A stretch of DNA of 64,000 nt from Salinimicrobium sp. TH3 (GTDB lineage: Bacteria > Bacteroidota > Bacteroidia > Flavobacteriales > Flavobacteriaceae), in contig NZ_JAPONB010000003.1 in assembly GCF_026676115.1 (NCBI RefSeq), positions 124,001-188,000 on the forward strand. Direction: 5' to 3'. Positions 24,320 to 33,263 of the stretch are shown in pieces. Positions within the stretch are counted from its first letter, which is position 1. Each line of letters starts with the position of its first letter. The notes under the pieces were generated by a model, which saw only the letters and a list, made by a program, of their open reading frames with translations, had not been told where the DNA came from and searched no databases. Both the position numbers and the translations under genes were made by a program.

Positions 24320-24379
24320 ACAATTAAATAAATTCTTGAAATAATGAAAAATTAGAATAAAACGGGTAAAATAAAGAGC

Positions 24380-24808
24380 TTGGTGATTTTAATTCTCTGT
24401 ATTCTATCAGTTATAATTAGGGATTTTGATGGAAAATCCGAATCCGATACCGAATTCTACATCGGGCTAATCATCATAAACTTTTTATTTGTTGTGATAT
24501 TCTTCCCACTCAGCGCGAAATTTTGGAGTTTGTTCGGTAGTAAATTTGAGAAACCGACTTGGAATGAGAATCCTATCACTTTTAAACCCTCAAAGAGTTT
24601 TAATTTTTTTCAGTTTATTGCTTTCTGGTTTATGACCGCAGGCTTTATTAATGTTCTTTTAGTTGGAATAATTAATCAACAATTTGATGGAGAATATGCT
24701 CATTTATTTTTTGGTGGAGTTAGTTTATTAATCGGAATAAAATTGAGCTTGAGATGGTTGAATAAAAGTGGAAACGGAGAAGAAAAAACTGTTGCCAACA
24801 ACATATAA
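24380..24808 (+). CDS. Cassette 8: membrane protein ended by the attC
   Basis: About 142 aa from TTG at 24380, or 141 from GTG at 24383; no ATG is available. Four hydrophobic segments alternate with short polar loops. The frame runs into attC 8, whose ATATAA supplies the stop and gives the C-terminus TVANNI. No family recognised. Confidence 0.6.
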   Translation: MVILILCILSVIIRDFDGKSESDTEFYIGLIIINFLFVVIFFPLSAKFWSLFGSKFEKPTWNENPITFKPSKSFNFFQFIAFWFMTAGFINVLLVGIINQQFDGEYAHLFFGGVSLLIGIKLSLRWLNKSGNGEEKTVANNI

Positions 24809-24921
24809 AAACAATGCTTAAATCAGTCTCAAATCGAAAATCCCGCTCGCTTGTCACGCCTGATTGTCCTGCGGACAATCAAGCTCGCCAGCTCGCACTG
24901 TTTTTATACGGGACGTTGTGG
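24793..24921 (+). repeat. attC 8
   Basis: Common class. It closes cassette 8 (TTGGCAAC/GTTGCCAA) and contains that gene's stop codon. Confidence 0.9.
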
Positions 24922-24946
24922 GCAATTTGAAAACCTTATCCAAAAA

Positions 24947-25339
24947 ATGTTCTACCAATTAAATCCAGAAAAGTTTAAATCAGATATCAAAAGGTTTAGG
25001 ATTATACTGATTATTCTGACTGTATTCCACCTCGGCTTTTTTGGCATCTTGTTCGGAGGTTTTTTCTTCATCGTTAAGAACGGGATAACTGATGGTGGAA
25101 TCATTGCCCTATGGTTTCTTTCATTGTTTCTAAGCGGACTAATATTGAGTATTTTTCAAATTATTCTCTCTTACCGGATAAAAAAGTATGAGCGGAAGTA
25201 CATGCCTGTTCCGTCAGAGAAAAATAAGGACAATTTTAGAATGATGTTTTTTACTGGAATAATCGGACTTTGGTTATGGCTGCCAAATAAAAAGGAAGTG
25301 CAAAAAATCATTGAAAAAACTGCCCACAACACTATATAA
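24947..25339 (+). CDS. Cassette 9: membrane protein ended by the attC
   Basis: 130 aa from the ATG at 24947; a longer open frame through attC 8 is an artefact. Two strong helices (IILIILTVFHLGFFGILFGG and IIALWFLSLFLSGLILSIF) and a third weaker one near the C-terminus. The last codons KTAHNTI and the stop come from attC 9. No family recognised. Confidence 0.65.
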   Translation: MFYQLNPEKFKSDIKRFRIILIILTVFHLGFFGILFGGFFFIVKNGITDGGIIALWFLSLFLSGLILSIFQIILSYRIKKYERKYMPVPSEKNKDNFRMMFFTGIIGLWLWLPNKKEVQKIIEKTAHNTI

Positions 25340-25455
25340 AAACAATGCTCAAACCTGTCTCGAACCGAAACTCCACGGTCGCTTGCAACACCTGATTGTC
25401 CTGCGGAAAATCATCGCCGGCAATCGCCGCACTGTTTTTATACGGGACGTTAGCA
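25324..25455 (+). repeat. attC 9
   Basis: Hybrid of the two classes: the left inner arm is GATTGTCC but the right arm is GGAAAATC with the CAATCGCCGCAC shoulder, leaving a mismatch in the hairpin. It closes cassette 9 (TTGTGGGCA/TGCCCACAA). Confidence 0.88.
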
Positions 25456-25473
25456 AATATTTAAAATGACTCA

Positions 25474-25839
25474 ATGAAGTTTTTCAATATTCTTTATTTC
25501 AATTTGTATAAGAATAGTCAGAAGGGTAACGCAGCTCCCGAAATACCTGTTTTAGGTATTATTTCTTTTGGCCAGGTCTTTAATATAATTACAGTAATTA
25601 ATGTATTTCTGATCCTTTTCAAACCGGGTTTCAATTATGAAATTCATAAGTTGTTTTTGGTATTGGCCGTTATACTTTTCGGATTTAATTACTTCTATTT
25701 TGAAAAAAAGAAAGTTGGAAGTGAAATTATGGCGGATGAAAAGCTGGACTTAAAAGAGAAATCATTCCTGACTTATCTATATCTCATATTTTCAGTTTTT
25801 TTAGCTGGATTCAGTTATTACTTGCTCCGAGAGTTCTAA
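25474..25839 (+). CDS. Cassette 10: membrane protein
   Basis: 121 aa with about four hydrophobic segments (two in 28-50 and 57-75, one at the C-terminus, one weaker at the N-terminus). No family recognised. Downstream at 25850-25876 is what looks like the left arm of a decayed attC, so this cassette may be a fusion of two. Confidence 0.65.
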   Translation: MKFFNILYFNLYKNSQKGNAAPEIPVLGIISFGQVFNIITVINVFLILFKPGFNYEIHKLFLVLAVILFGFNYFYFEKKKVGSEIMADEKLDLKEKSFLTYLYLIFSVFLAGFSYYLLREF

Positions 25840-25849
25840 GAAAAAACAG

Positions 25850-25876
25850 GCGCGCGCTAACTGTATAAAAACCAGA
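25850..25876 (+). repeat. Remnant of an attC left arm
   Basis: GCGCTAACTGTATAAAAACC resembles the core and left outer arm of the array's attC sites, but no right half follows. Confidence 0.5.
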
Positions 25877-25914
25877 ACAGGAATTGCCATTTTTGGATCA
25901 TATAAAAAAACATT

Positions 25915-26044
25915 TGCTAACAACATATAAAAACAATGCTAAAACCTGTCTCAAATCGAAACTCCGTGCTCGCTTGCAACGCCTGATTGTCCTGCGGACA
26001 ATCAAGCTCGCCAGCTCGCACTGTTTTTATACGAGACGTTGGCA
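25915..26044 (+). repeat. attC 10
   Basis: Common class. It closes cassette 10 (TTAGCAAAT/ATTTGCTAA). Confidence 0.9.
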
Positions 26045-26060
26045 AAAATCAGAAAAACAT

Positions 26061-26426
26061 ATGGCTGGAATAATTGAACCTGATTTAGAAAAATACTTTC
26101 ATTTCTTAATTGCCGACTACGGATTTGAGAAAATGGAAGAATATTCCATCGGCAGAGAGGTGTTTAATGATTATTTCAAAAAAGGAACTCTTATAAAGAT
26201 CATTTTTGACGGGACTTTGAGAGTGAATATAAGCAAGGCAAAAGACTACAGTCAAAGCGATAATTTTTCGGAAAGGAATTTTAGAAAAGTAGTTGGTCTG
26301 AATCACCAAATCTCAAAAGCTGACCTGGAGAAAATGTATAATGAGGAAGGTCATTTTAAAGAGCAAGCACGGCTGATTTCTGACATTCTTAAAAAAAATA
26401 CGAAACTTATGGAATCGGGAAAATGA
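26061..26426 (+). CDS. Cassette 11: cytoplasmic hypothetical protein
   Basis: 121 aa from the ATG at 26061. There is no signal peptide. The N-terminal half (LEKYFHFLIADYGFEKMEEY, then VFNDYFKKGTLIKIIFDGTL) looks like a small alpha/beta domain of a type seen in immunity-like hypothetical proteins; the C-terminus is helical and charged. I cannot assign a family. Confidence 0.6.
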   Translation: MAGIIEPDLEKYFHFLIADYGFEKMEEYSIGREVFNDYFKKGTLIKIIFDGTLRVNISKAKDYSQSDNFSERNFRKVVGLNHQISKADLEKMYNEEGHFKEQARLISDILKKNTKLMESGK

Positions 26427-26430
26427 CTTT

Positions 26431-26559
26431 TGCCAACAACATATAAAAACAATGCTTAAACCTGTCTCAAATCGAACCTCCGTGCTCGCTTGCTTAGCGG
26501 ATTGTCCTGCGGACAATCACGCACGCCAGCTCGCACTGTTTTTATACGAGACGTTGCCT
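26431..26559 (+). repeat. attC 11
   Basis: Common class with GCTTAGC inner flank. It closes cassette 11 (TTGGCAAAA/TTTTGCCAA). Confidence 0.9.
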
Positions 26560-26564
26560 GCAAT

Positions 26565-27146
26565 ATGAAAAAAACATTATTTATTATCATAATGACAGCG
26601 TTTGTCTCTTCTTGTGGCTCGTCTAAAATTGAGAAGGAAGGGATTGTTGATGAAAAGTTTACACTTTGTTCTGACCTTAAATACGACCGACTAATTACTG
26701 AGTTCTATCCCAATGAAGGAAAGACAATCCTAAAGAAAAACATTCATAGCCTTTTCGAAAACTTTTTACTAAAACAAGGCTATCTGACTGAAATAAGTAA
26801 GGCTGGGTATGAAGATTTGTTGGAAAAAGTGAAACGTGGTGAAGTAAGTGAAAAATCGACTGAACAATTTAGAGAGGAATTAGATTTTGATCCGTCTTTA
26901 TTATTTCCTAGCAGTACTTTCATGAGCTGTTATACGATGCTAATCGAAGAATTTAAACTTGTGAATGAAAAAGGCTGGCACTCCCAATTTAGAGACGCTT
27001 ATTGGAAATTTGAAGCAAACGGAGACCTGGATTCAGATAATTCCAATCAAATAGAAAAGGCTCTGCAACTGATCCCAGAGGAGAAATTTAAAGAAATTGA
27101 ATACCGTAAATTATTTTTAGATTTAATCTATATGCACGTCAGATAA
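26565..27146 (+). CDS. Cassette 12: lipoprotein, cassette family F1
   Basis: 193 aa starting only 11 bases after the crossover. The lipobox is VSSCG (Cys17). The mature part shares a pattern with the genes of cassettes 35 and 46: a FEN or EKLL stretch, G-x-L-x-(4)-K-x-(D/G)Y-x-(D/A)L, a hydrophobic pair, then a cysteine-containing (S/Y)C stretch. I take these three as one divergent family of exported proteins with unknown function. Confidence 0.68.
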   Translation: MKKTLFIIIMTAFVSSCGSSKIEKEGIVDEKFTLCSDLKYDRLITEFYPNEGKTILKKNIHSLFENFLLKQGYLTEISKAGYEDLLEKVKRGEVSEKSTEQFREELDFDPSLLFPSSTFMSCYTMLIEEFKLVNEKGWHSQFRDAYWKFEANGDLDSDNSNQIEKALQLIPEEKFKEIEYRKLFLDLIYMHVR

Positions 27147-27152
27147 TACTGC

Positions 27153-27281
27153 AGGCAACAACATATAAAAACAATGCTCAAACCCGTCTCGAATCGAAAC
27201 TCAGTGCTCACTTGTTCAGCGGATTGTCCTGCGGACAATCACGCTCGCCAGCTCGCACTGTTTTTATACGAAACGTTGTGC
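27153..27281 (+). repeat. attC 12
   Basis: Common class with an ACGAAACGTT right end. It closes cassette 12 (TTGCCTGCA/TGCAGGCAA). Confidence 0.9.
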
Positions 27282-27303
27282 ATAATTGTAAAACAGAATT
27301 TTA

Positions 27304-27852
27304 ATGTATAAATTTTTCCTCCTAATTATATTCTCAATTTTGCTGATCTCTTGTGGTAGAACGGATAATCGAATCATTAAAATGAGAGAATTGCAAACAG
27401 TCAGCGTGGCCTTCAACCGTGTGGAATTAATTTATGATCAAAAAAACCCTTTGTTTAAAAGGTTGTTGAACAGTGCTAAGAAAGATAAAAACAATCTATA
27501 TACTGCAGATATTCCGGAGATACTGAACTTAACCCGAAATTTAAACGACAGTGTAGAGAAAGGCATTAGTGAACTGGAGCAATTAGGAGTAATAATTCCC
27601 GACTCAAAACTGATTCCAACTTCTATTGCCTATTTAAAAAGTGTAAACAGTTGGGAAAAAGATGTTCCTGAGTTCCTAAAATTAGTCACGGACACAATTG
27701 ACAATAATCATATAGAGCAGGGTGAAAAAATAAGTAAGGGAATAAGTGAAATGTATTCATCAAAATCTAATTATCAGAATCAAATAAATATCTTCTACAG
27801 GGAGAACAAATTTTCAAAAAGAGAAATTGATTCTTTAATTGGAAAAGAATAA
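27304..27852 (+). CDS. Cassette 13: lipoprotein
   Basis: 182 aa with lipobox LISCG (Cys17). The remainder is largely helical (VELIYDQKNPLFKRLLNSAK, VEKGISELEQLG, YSSKSNYQNQINIF), with no catalytic motif visible. No family recognised. Confidence 0.65.
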   Translation: MYKFFLLIIFSILLISCGRTDNRIIKMRELQTVSVAFNRVELIYDQKNPLFKRLLNSAKKDKNNLYTADIPEILNLTRNLNDSVEKGISELEQLGVIIPDSKLIPTSIAYLKSVNSWEKDVPEFLKLVTDTIDNNHIEQGEKISKGISEMYSSKSNYQNQINIFYRENKFSKREIDSLIGKE

Positions 27853-27860
27853 ACAACTAT

Positions 27861-27990
27861 GCACAACAATATATAAAAACAATGCTTAAACCTGTACCAA
27901 ATCGAAAGTCACTGTTCACTTTCGGCGTCTGATTGTCCTGCGGACAATCACGCCCGCTCGCTCGCACAGTTTTTATACGGGACGTTGCCA
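27861..27990 (+). repeat. attC 13
   Basis: Common class with changed inner flanks (TTTCGGCGTCT). It closes cassette 13 (TTGTGCATA/TATGCACAA). Confidence 0.9.
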
Positions 27991-28015
27991 CACATTTAAC
28001 GAAACTTAGAATAGA

Positions 28016-28564
28016 GTGATCGAAAAAATTGAAATACCATTAAGTAAGAAAAAAATTATATTTCTTTTAGGTGGTGGAGTTATTTTAATAGCTGGTGGAA
28101 TCTGGCTTGCAGCAAATCCAGAAAATTTCATTCCTAATCTTTTTCGGATCACTGATCCAGACTTTATAAGATTTTGGGGTATTGCTGGAATAGTTTTTTT
28201 TGGATTAGCTTTAATTTTCGGGATTAAAAAACTTTTCGATAAAAGAAGCGGATTAATCATTGACCAAGAGGGAATAACCGACAACTCTAACGCTTCGAGC
28301 ATCGGACTGATCAAGTGGGCGGATATTACCGATATAAGAACAGAACAAGTTATGTCCACAAAATTCTTCTTGATCGATGTGAAGAATCCGGAGTATTATA
28401 TTGAAAACTCAAACAGCCGTCTTAAAATGAAATTACTTAGAGCGAATATGAGTAGCTATGGAACTCCTCTTTCTATAACATTAAGCACATTAGATTACGA
28501 TTTTCACCGACTTGAAAAATTGATTAAGGAGAGCAGAGAAAAAACGTGTGGCAACAACGTATAA
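28016..28564 (+). CDS. Cassette 14: STM3941-like membrane protein
   Basis: 182 aa from GTG at 28016. Two membrane helices (about 14-33 and 57-76) are followed by a cytosolic domain with the pattern LIIDQEGITDNSNA...GLIKWADITDI, typical of STM3941-family proteins that carry a PH-like fold. The frame ends in attC 14 (C-terminus TCGNNV). The biochemical role of the family is not known to me. Confidence 0.75.
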   Translation: MIEKIEIPLSKKKIIFLLGGGVILIAGGIWLAANPENFIPNLFRITDPDFIRFWGIAGIVFFGLALIFGIKKLFDKRSGLIIDQEGITDNSNASSIGLIKWADITDIRTEQVMSTKFFLIDVKNPEYYIENSNSRLKMKLLRANMSSYGTPLSITLSTLDYDFHRLEKLIKESREKTCGNNV

Positions 28565-28679
28565 AAAAAATGCTCAAACCTGTCTCAATTCGAAAGTCCG
28601 TGCTTGCTTGCAACGCCTGATTGTCCTGCGGACAATCAAGCTCGCCAGCTCGCACTATTTTTTATACGGGACGTTGGCA
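28549..28679 (+). repeat. attC 14
   Basis: Common class with a longer A-run on the left arm (GTATAAAAAAAATGC) and a matching T-run on the right (ATTTTTTATACG), a compensatory pair. It closes cassette 14 (TTGCCACAC/GTGTGGCAA). Confidence 0.9.
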
Positions 28680-28692
28680 ACAAGCTAAAAAA

Positions 28693-29115
28693 ATGAAAAT
28701 GAATAAACTGATTTTGCTAAAGCTAATCGGACTCGGAATTCTACTTATTTACTCCTTCAGTTTTATTTGGATTTCTTTACTGTACCTATTCGGATATCTT
28801 TATCAGCCAATAAACGACTCGGATCTGCAGAAATATTTTCCTTTTGAATATTTTGTTATGATGATATCCGCAGTGATTATAATCGGACTGATTCTCCTAA
28901 AGAGTAGAAGTTTTATTGCAGTTCTTTTACAAAATGTTGTAATTCTAATTTTTGCAGTACCTTTTTTCTATTCTTTCCTGGATTTGATAAACTTCGGTAT
29001 CAACAATGTTGAAAATATCTACATTCCTTTTTCTTTGATTATTATAGGAAGCCTGATAATTATTAATCTAAATGATTGGCTAAAAGTGAAAAAGCCAGTT
29101 GCCAACAATATATAA
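28693..29115 (+). CDS. Cassette 15: membrane protein ended by the attC
   Basis: 140 aa from the ATG at 28693. Four hydrophobic segments (about 7-28, 52-70, 77-97, 108-126) give a polytopic membrane protein. The stop is provided by attC 15 (C-terminus KPVANNI). No family recognised. Confidence 0.62.
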   Translation: MKMNKLILLKLIGLGILLIYSFSFIWISLLYLFGYLYQPINDSDLQKYFPFEYFVMMISAVIIIGLILLKSRSFIAVLLQNVVILIFAVPFFYSFLDLINFGINNVENIYIPFSLIIIGSLIIINLNDWLKVKKPVANNI

Positions 29116-29229
29116 AAACAATGCTCAAACCTGTCACGATTTGAAAATCATTGCTCGCTTGCAACGCCTGATTGTCCTGCGGACAATCAAGCTCGCCAGC
29201 TCGCACTGTTTTTATACGGGACGTTGCCA
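29100..29229 (+). repeat. attC 15
   Basis: Common class. It closes cassette 15 (TTGGCAAC/GTTGCCAA). Confidence 0.9.
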
Positions 29230-29575
29230 AAAATGCTGCTGACCAACGAAACGCGGGAAAAATAAAACCTGACTCAAATAAAACGAACTTCTAAAATGCC
29301 ATTTTTGAAAGGAAAGAAAAATTGAGTTTTAAAAGAAGGATTGCGGCGGATTACTCACTCAGGCGGAGAAAAAAAAGAAGCGGTAAAAACATCATTTTTG
29401 AGAGGTAAGAAAAATTGAGTTTCAAAAGAAAGTGCAGCCGACTTACTCACTCAACCGGAGAAATAAAAATCGGACGTAAAATTGCCTTTTTTGAGAGGTA
29501 AGAAAAAATAAACTTTAAAAACAAAACGCAGCGGATTGAAAAACGAAGCGGCTCACTCTGGCGTGCAGCACTATT
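29224..29575 (+). other. Cassette 16: non-coding, family A
   Basis: Three successive blocks, each with a CATTTTTGA(A/G)AGG(A/T)AAG-type core followed by an AGTTTcaAAA and GCGGA...CTCACTC stretch. Closest relative in the window is 38067-38415, nearly identical along its length. No ORF. Confidence 0.8.
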
Positions 29576-29705
29576 TGGCAACAACATATAAAAACAATGC
29601 TAAACTGCGTACCAATTCGAAACACCCTGCTCGCTTGCAACGCCTGATTGTCCTGCGGACAATCAAGCTCGCCAGCTTGCACTGTTTTTATACGGGACGT
29701 TGGCA
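29576..29705 (+). repeat. attC 16
   Basis: Common class. It closes cassette 16 (TTGCCAAA/TTTGGCAA). Confidence 0.9.
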
Positions 29706-29744
29706 AACATTCAAAAAATTGGTTACTAAGGTTAGAATTAGCAG

Positions 29745-30290
29745 ATGAAGATTATAATTACAGCGATATTTTCTGTGTTTCTTGGATTGCTGAGCAGTAC
29801 AATTTATGCTCAAGAAAATGACCCGCGCATAATCTGCGATGAATGTCTGTTTCTGTTAAATCCACTTATAAATGTACCGCTGTGTCTGGGTACGGACAAA
29901 AGTGAAGTGTTGAACAATTTTGACTCCTACACTCTTGATACAACGGACACTTTTATAAATCAAAAGAGAGCTGTCACTTATCAAGTAAAAAAAGATATTA
30001 ATTTACCCAATAATGAAAATGTCCAGCTCGACGGGTTTCTGGTTTTTGTTGATAATGAGTTAGATTTAATTGAATTTAATATTCCAGTCAGTTCTGATTT
30101 TCTTTATTTAAATAGTTTGAAAGAAGCAATTCAAGAAACAGACAAAAAAGGTCTAAACCGATTCATTTATCTGTCAAAAAGAAATTCTAATCAGGAACAA
30201 AGTGATTTATGTACTAAGCGTTTCTTGTGGCGACGGAGCTTTAAAAATCCTGAGATTTATGAGCTTCATCTTAAATATTACAGAAACTAA
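29745..30290 (+). CDS. Cassette 17: secreted protein
   Basis: 181 aa with a clear signal peptide (cleavage near SSTIYAQEN, residue 23). The mature part has CDECLFLLNP and NVPLCLGTDKSEV, so two or three cysteines may form a disulfide, then a beta-rich section and a C-terminal Cys-containing tail. No family recognised. Confidence 0.65.
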   Translation: MKIIITAIFSVFLGLLSSTIYAQENDPRIICDECLFLLNPLINVPLCLGTDKSEVLNNFDSYTLDTTDTFINQKRAVTYQVKKDINLPNNENVQLDGFLVFVDNELDLIEFNIPVSSDFLYLNSLKEAIQETDKKGLNRFIYLSKRNSNQEQSDLCTKRFLWRRSFKNPEIYELHLKYYRN

Positions 30291-30318
30291 AATAGATTAT
30301 AACCGGAAGAAAAACGTT

Positions 30319-30447
30319 TGCCAACAACATATAAAAACAATGCTTAAACCTGTCCTAAATCGAAACTCCCTGCTCGCTTGCTCAGCGGATTGTCCTGCGG
30401 ACAATCACGCTCGCCAGCTCGCACTGTTTTTATACGGGACGTTGCCA
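30319..30447 (+). repeat. attC 17
   Basis: Common class. It closes cassette 17 (TTGGCAAAC/GTTTGCCAA). Confidence 0.9.
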
Positions 30448-30456
30448 AACATTTAA

Positions 30457-31113
30457 ATGAAAAATTGGATTTACATATTGATTCTGATTCTTACAACTGT
30501 TAGTTGCGAGAAGTTTGAAGAAACTTCAAATAACCAAAGGGTTTATTCAACTGATTACAGAAGCTTAGAAACTGAAAGTAATTTTGAGGTGATTGATATT
30601 GATTCTGTCCAAAATTATAGTGAGTTAATATCAGAAATGGAAAAGCTGACATGTCAGAATAAAATTTCAGGGCTAAAATTTACATTTCAGGAAAAAGAAT
30701 ATTTCTTAACCGGTATAACCGGATGTCCAACCAAGAATGAAACTGCTTGTTATTTTGCAAGAAACTTGATCATAGTTAAGAATGATTCAATAATCACTGA
30801 CTTATTTAATAATAAAAAAATACCTATTGAAAATCTGCAACAAGAATTAAATGAAATAGCATCTAAACCTTTTAATTTTCAGTTTGATAAAGATGATATA
30901 AAACCTGCTCTAATTCATTTGTACATTGAAAAAAATGAAAATATATCAACAACAAAAAAGGTCTTAAAAGAAATAGTAGTACAATTCGACAAATTCAACT
31001 CAGAATCCAACCCAGATTTCTTTAAATATAATATTTTGTTTGAACGTTTTGACCGCACAAAAATTCCACCACCACCTCCCTTACCAAAAGATTCTTCAAT
31101 TGGTAATATGTGA
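30457..31113 (+). CDS. Cassette 18: lipoprotein with PPPPP tail, family F2
   Basis: 218 aa; lipobox TTVSC (Cys17). The C-terminus has a conserved layout shared with cassette 32: a helix ending FDKFNSES, about ten residues, a short F-x-x-F stretch, then IPPPPPLPKDSS. Two cysteines lie in the middle (TGCPTKNETACY). The polyproline tail might act as a rigid spacer or protein-binding arm outside the cell; this is inference only. Confidence 0.68.
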   Translation: MKNWIYILILILTTVSCEKFEETSNNQRVYSTDYRSLETESNFEVIDIDSVQNYSELISEMEKLTCQNKISGLKFTFQEKEYFLTGITGCPTKNETACYFARNLIIVKNDSIITDLFNNKKIPIENLQQELNEIASKPFNFQFDKDDIKPALIHLYIEKNENISTTKKVLKEIVVQFDKFNSESNPDFFKYNILFERFDRTKIPPPPPLPKDSSIGNM

Positions 31114-31124
31114 TTAAAAACGTT

Positions 31125-31251
31125 TGGCAACACTGTATAAAAACAATGCTAAAACTCTCGATTCGAAAGCCCGTTCTCGCTTGCCACGCCTGATTGTCCT
31201 GCGGACAATCAAGCTCGCCAGCTCGCACAGTTTTTATACGAGACGTTGTGA
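31125..31251 (+). repeat. attC 18
   Basis: Common class with a shortened left shoulder (AAAACTCTCGATTCG). It closes cassette 18 (TTGCCAAAC/GTTTGGCAA). Confidence 0.9.
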
Positions 31252-31500
31252 GCCATTGCAGGCAGGAGGGGAGCGCAATTGGGAAATTTCCGCTTTTGTG
31301 CTGCTGCTGGTGTAAAAACGCAGAAAAAAAGCTACATGATAAAACATCACTCAGCCGCAAGTGGCGCTTTTTTTGGCATTTTTGGAAGGTATAGTTTGTG
31401 AATAAAGCTGACTTCTGGCCGATGTTGTTTGCCAGGAAAACCAGTCAAAAAAGTTATTTTTAAGACCTCTTTGCAACGGACTCTAAAATAAAACAACGGC
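31246..31500 (+). other. Cassette 19: non-coding, family B copy 1
   Basis: Starts TTGTGAGCC and ends GGCTCACAA. Contains the invariant blocks GGAGGGGAGCGCA, GCCGCAAGTGGCGC followed by a T-run, and AGGTCATTTTAAAGACCT-like hairpin sequence (here altered). Short ORFs on both strands only reflect the repeat and run through the attC stems. Confidence 0.8.
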
Positions 31501-31630
31501 TCACAACACTATATAAAAACAATGCTAAATTTAGCCTCAAATCGAAACTCCGTGCTCGCTTGCTGCGCCTGATTGTCCTGCGGACAATCAGGCTCGCCAG
31601 CTCGCACTGTTTTTATACGCCACGTTACCT
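31501..31630 (+). repeat. attC 19
   Basis: Family-B attC: left core CACTATATAAAAAC and the right end TATACGCCACGTT, a combination seen only after B cassettes. Confidence 0.9.
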
Positions 31631-31658
31631 GCAAGCTGAACAAAACCAAACCTAAAAT

Positions 31659-32096
31659 ATGAGAAAAACAATTTTACTATTAAGTCTGACTTTAATTACG
31701 TCAATTTCTTTTGGACAAAATTCCACTGATGAATTGACTTCAAAATTTTTTAAAATTTATGAATCAAATACAGATGAGGCATTTGACTTTATTTTTGGAA
31801 CTAATAAGTGGATGGGAGAAAATAAAGATGGAACAGAAAAAGTAAAATTTCAATTGAGGGAATATGCAAACCTAATGGGTGAATATATCGGATTTGAAAA
31901 ACTGACTGAAAAATCGCTCGGAGAAAGTCTTAAAGTATCTGTTTACTTGGTTAAATATGATAGACAACCATTAAGGTTCATTTTTAAATATTATAAAAGC
32001 AAAGATAAATGGATGCTTTATAATCTAAAATTTGATGAAAATATTGACGATGAACTTGATGAAATTATGAAATATGACTACTTGAATGGAAAATAA
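31659..32096 (+). CDS. Cassette 20: secreted protein
   Basis: 145 aa with a signal peptide ending SISFGQ (residue 20). The mature part (FKIYESNTDEAFDFIFGTN...VYLVKYDRQPLRFIFKYYK...WMLYNLKFDE) has the layout of small NTF2-like exported proteins in which a strand-rich second half closes a cone. The fold assignment is tentative; function unknown. Confidence 0.65.
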   Translation: MRKTILLLSLTLITSISFGQNSTDELTSKFFKIYESNTDEAFDFIFGTNKWMGENKDGTEKVKFQLREYANLMGEYIGFEKLTEKSLGESLKVSVYLVKYDRQPLRFIFKYYKSKDKWMLYNLKFDENIDDELDEIMKYDYLNGK

Positions 32097-32103
32097 AGCC
32101 AGC

Positions 32104-32232
32104 AGGTAACATTGTATAAAAAAAATGCTTAATATGTTCTCAAATCGAAACTCTTTGCTCGCTTGCTCAGCGGATTGTCCTGCGGACAATCACGCTTGCC
32201 AGCTCGCACTGTTTTTATACGAGACGTTGTGC
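32104..32232 (+). repeat. attC 20
   Basis: Common class with TTGTATAAAAAAAATGC on the left arm. It closes cassette 20 (TTACCTGC/GCAGGTAA). Confidence 0.89.
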
Positions 32233-32247
32233 ATAAGCTAAAAAAAA

Positions 32248-32734
32248 ATGAAGTACTTTATTTTCATACTAACCTTTTTCATTTGGTTTTCAGAATCAAG
32301 AGAAAATTGCACGTGTGCACCAGTTGGAAACTGGAAAGGCGCAACTGAAGCGGAATTTAGAAATGTTGAATTAGTTTTCACTGGGGATGTCCAGCGGATT
32401 GAGGAAAGCGGTTCTGAATATGAAATTGTAGTTTGTGAAGTTTTCAAGGGGAATCTAAAGGAGGGACAAAGAATTTCAGGAATTAATCCCGCAAGCTGTA
32501 ATCCTATCGTTGATCAAAAGGGACAATGGTTATTTTTTGGAAAGATGGATCAAGGGAATTTTACTCAACCAATGCGGATTAACTAATCATCTTTTAGAAC
32601 CAATCGGACAACTTCCACCACCTCCACCGCCAGATTCAGGAATTGATTATGAGGAGTACAAAAGAACTTGGAAGGAAGAAGCAAAAGAAATTGTGAAAGG
32701 ACAAATCGAAATTGTGAGGGAACTCGCGGAATAA
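32248..32734 (+). pseudogene. Cassette 21: NTR/TIMP-like secreted protein with a frameshift
   Basis: The first frame (32248-32586) encodes a signal peptide and an ENCTCAPVG...LVFTGDVQRIE...SCNPIVDQKGQWLFFGK domain, resembling the netrin/TIMP-like beta-barrel with paired cysteines. It stops after PMRIN. A second frame shifted by one base continues with LLEPIGQLPPPPPPDSG and a charged helix to 32734. Joining them near 32580 gives one reasonable protein, so I read this as a one-base insertion. A sequencing error or a genuinely short protein are alternatives. Confidence 0.6.
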
Positions 32735-32742
32735 AAGCCTAT

Positions 32743-32872
32743 GCACAACAACATATAAAAACAATGCTCAAATCTGTCTCAATTTTAAGCTCCGTGCTCG
32801 CTTGCAACGCCTGATTGTCCTGCGGACAATCACGCTCGCCAGCTCGCACAGTTTTTATACGAGACGTTACCT
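32743..32872 (+). repeat. attC 21
   Basis: Common class; shoulder CTCAATTTTAAGCTCC. It closes cassette 21 (TTGTGCATA/TATGCACAA). Confidence 0.9.
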
Positions 32873-33131
32873 CACATTATCAATTCGAAAGGCAATTATT
32901 TTTTGCCATTTTTGAGAGGTAAGGTTTCTGATAATTCCAGTCGCAGTTTTTGGTTCGAAAAGTCGGTTCCTAAAAGCCATTTTTGAGACCTCTATTGGGC
33001 AAATGTTCTGGTCGATCACGACGGCGGACTTTATTCAGACGCGGGAACGGACGGTCGGTTCAAGCTCAACGTACAGGCAAATATGAACATTAACTCATAG
33101 CTGGAATGGTCACAGCGGACAAACAAACGTG
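32867..33131 (+). other. Cassette 22: non-coding, family C copy 1
   Basis: Starts TTACCTCAC and ends GTGAGGTAA. Contains TTTTTGAGAGGTAAGG and, later, CATTTTTGAGACCTCT, which are partly complementary (AGAGGT/ACCTCT) and could form a long stem. No ORF. Confidence 0.75.
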
Positions 33132-33263
33132 AGGTAACAACATATAAAAACAATGCTTATTTTAGTCTCGAATCGTATGTCTGTGCGTACTTGCTGCATC
33201 TGATTTTCCTGCGGAAAATCATCGCCGGCAATCGCCGCACTGTTTTTATACGAGACGTTGTGA
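33132..33263 (+). repeat. attC 22
   Basis: Second class (GATTTTCC/GGAAAATC); identical in layout to attC 28, which follows the other C cassette. Confidence 0.9.
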
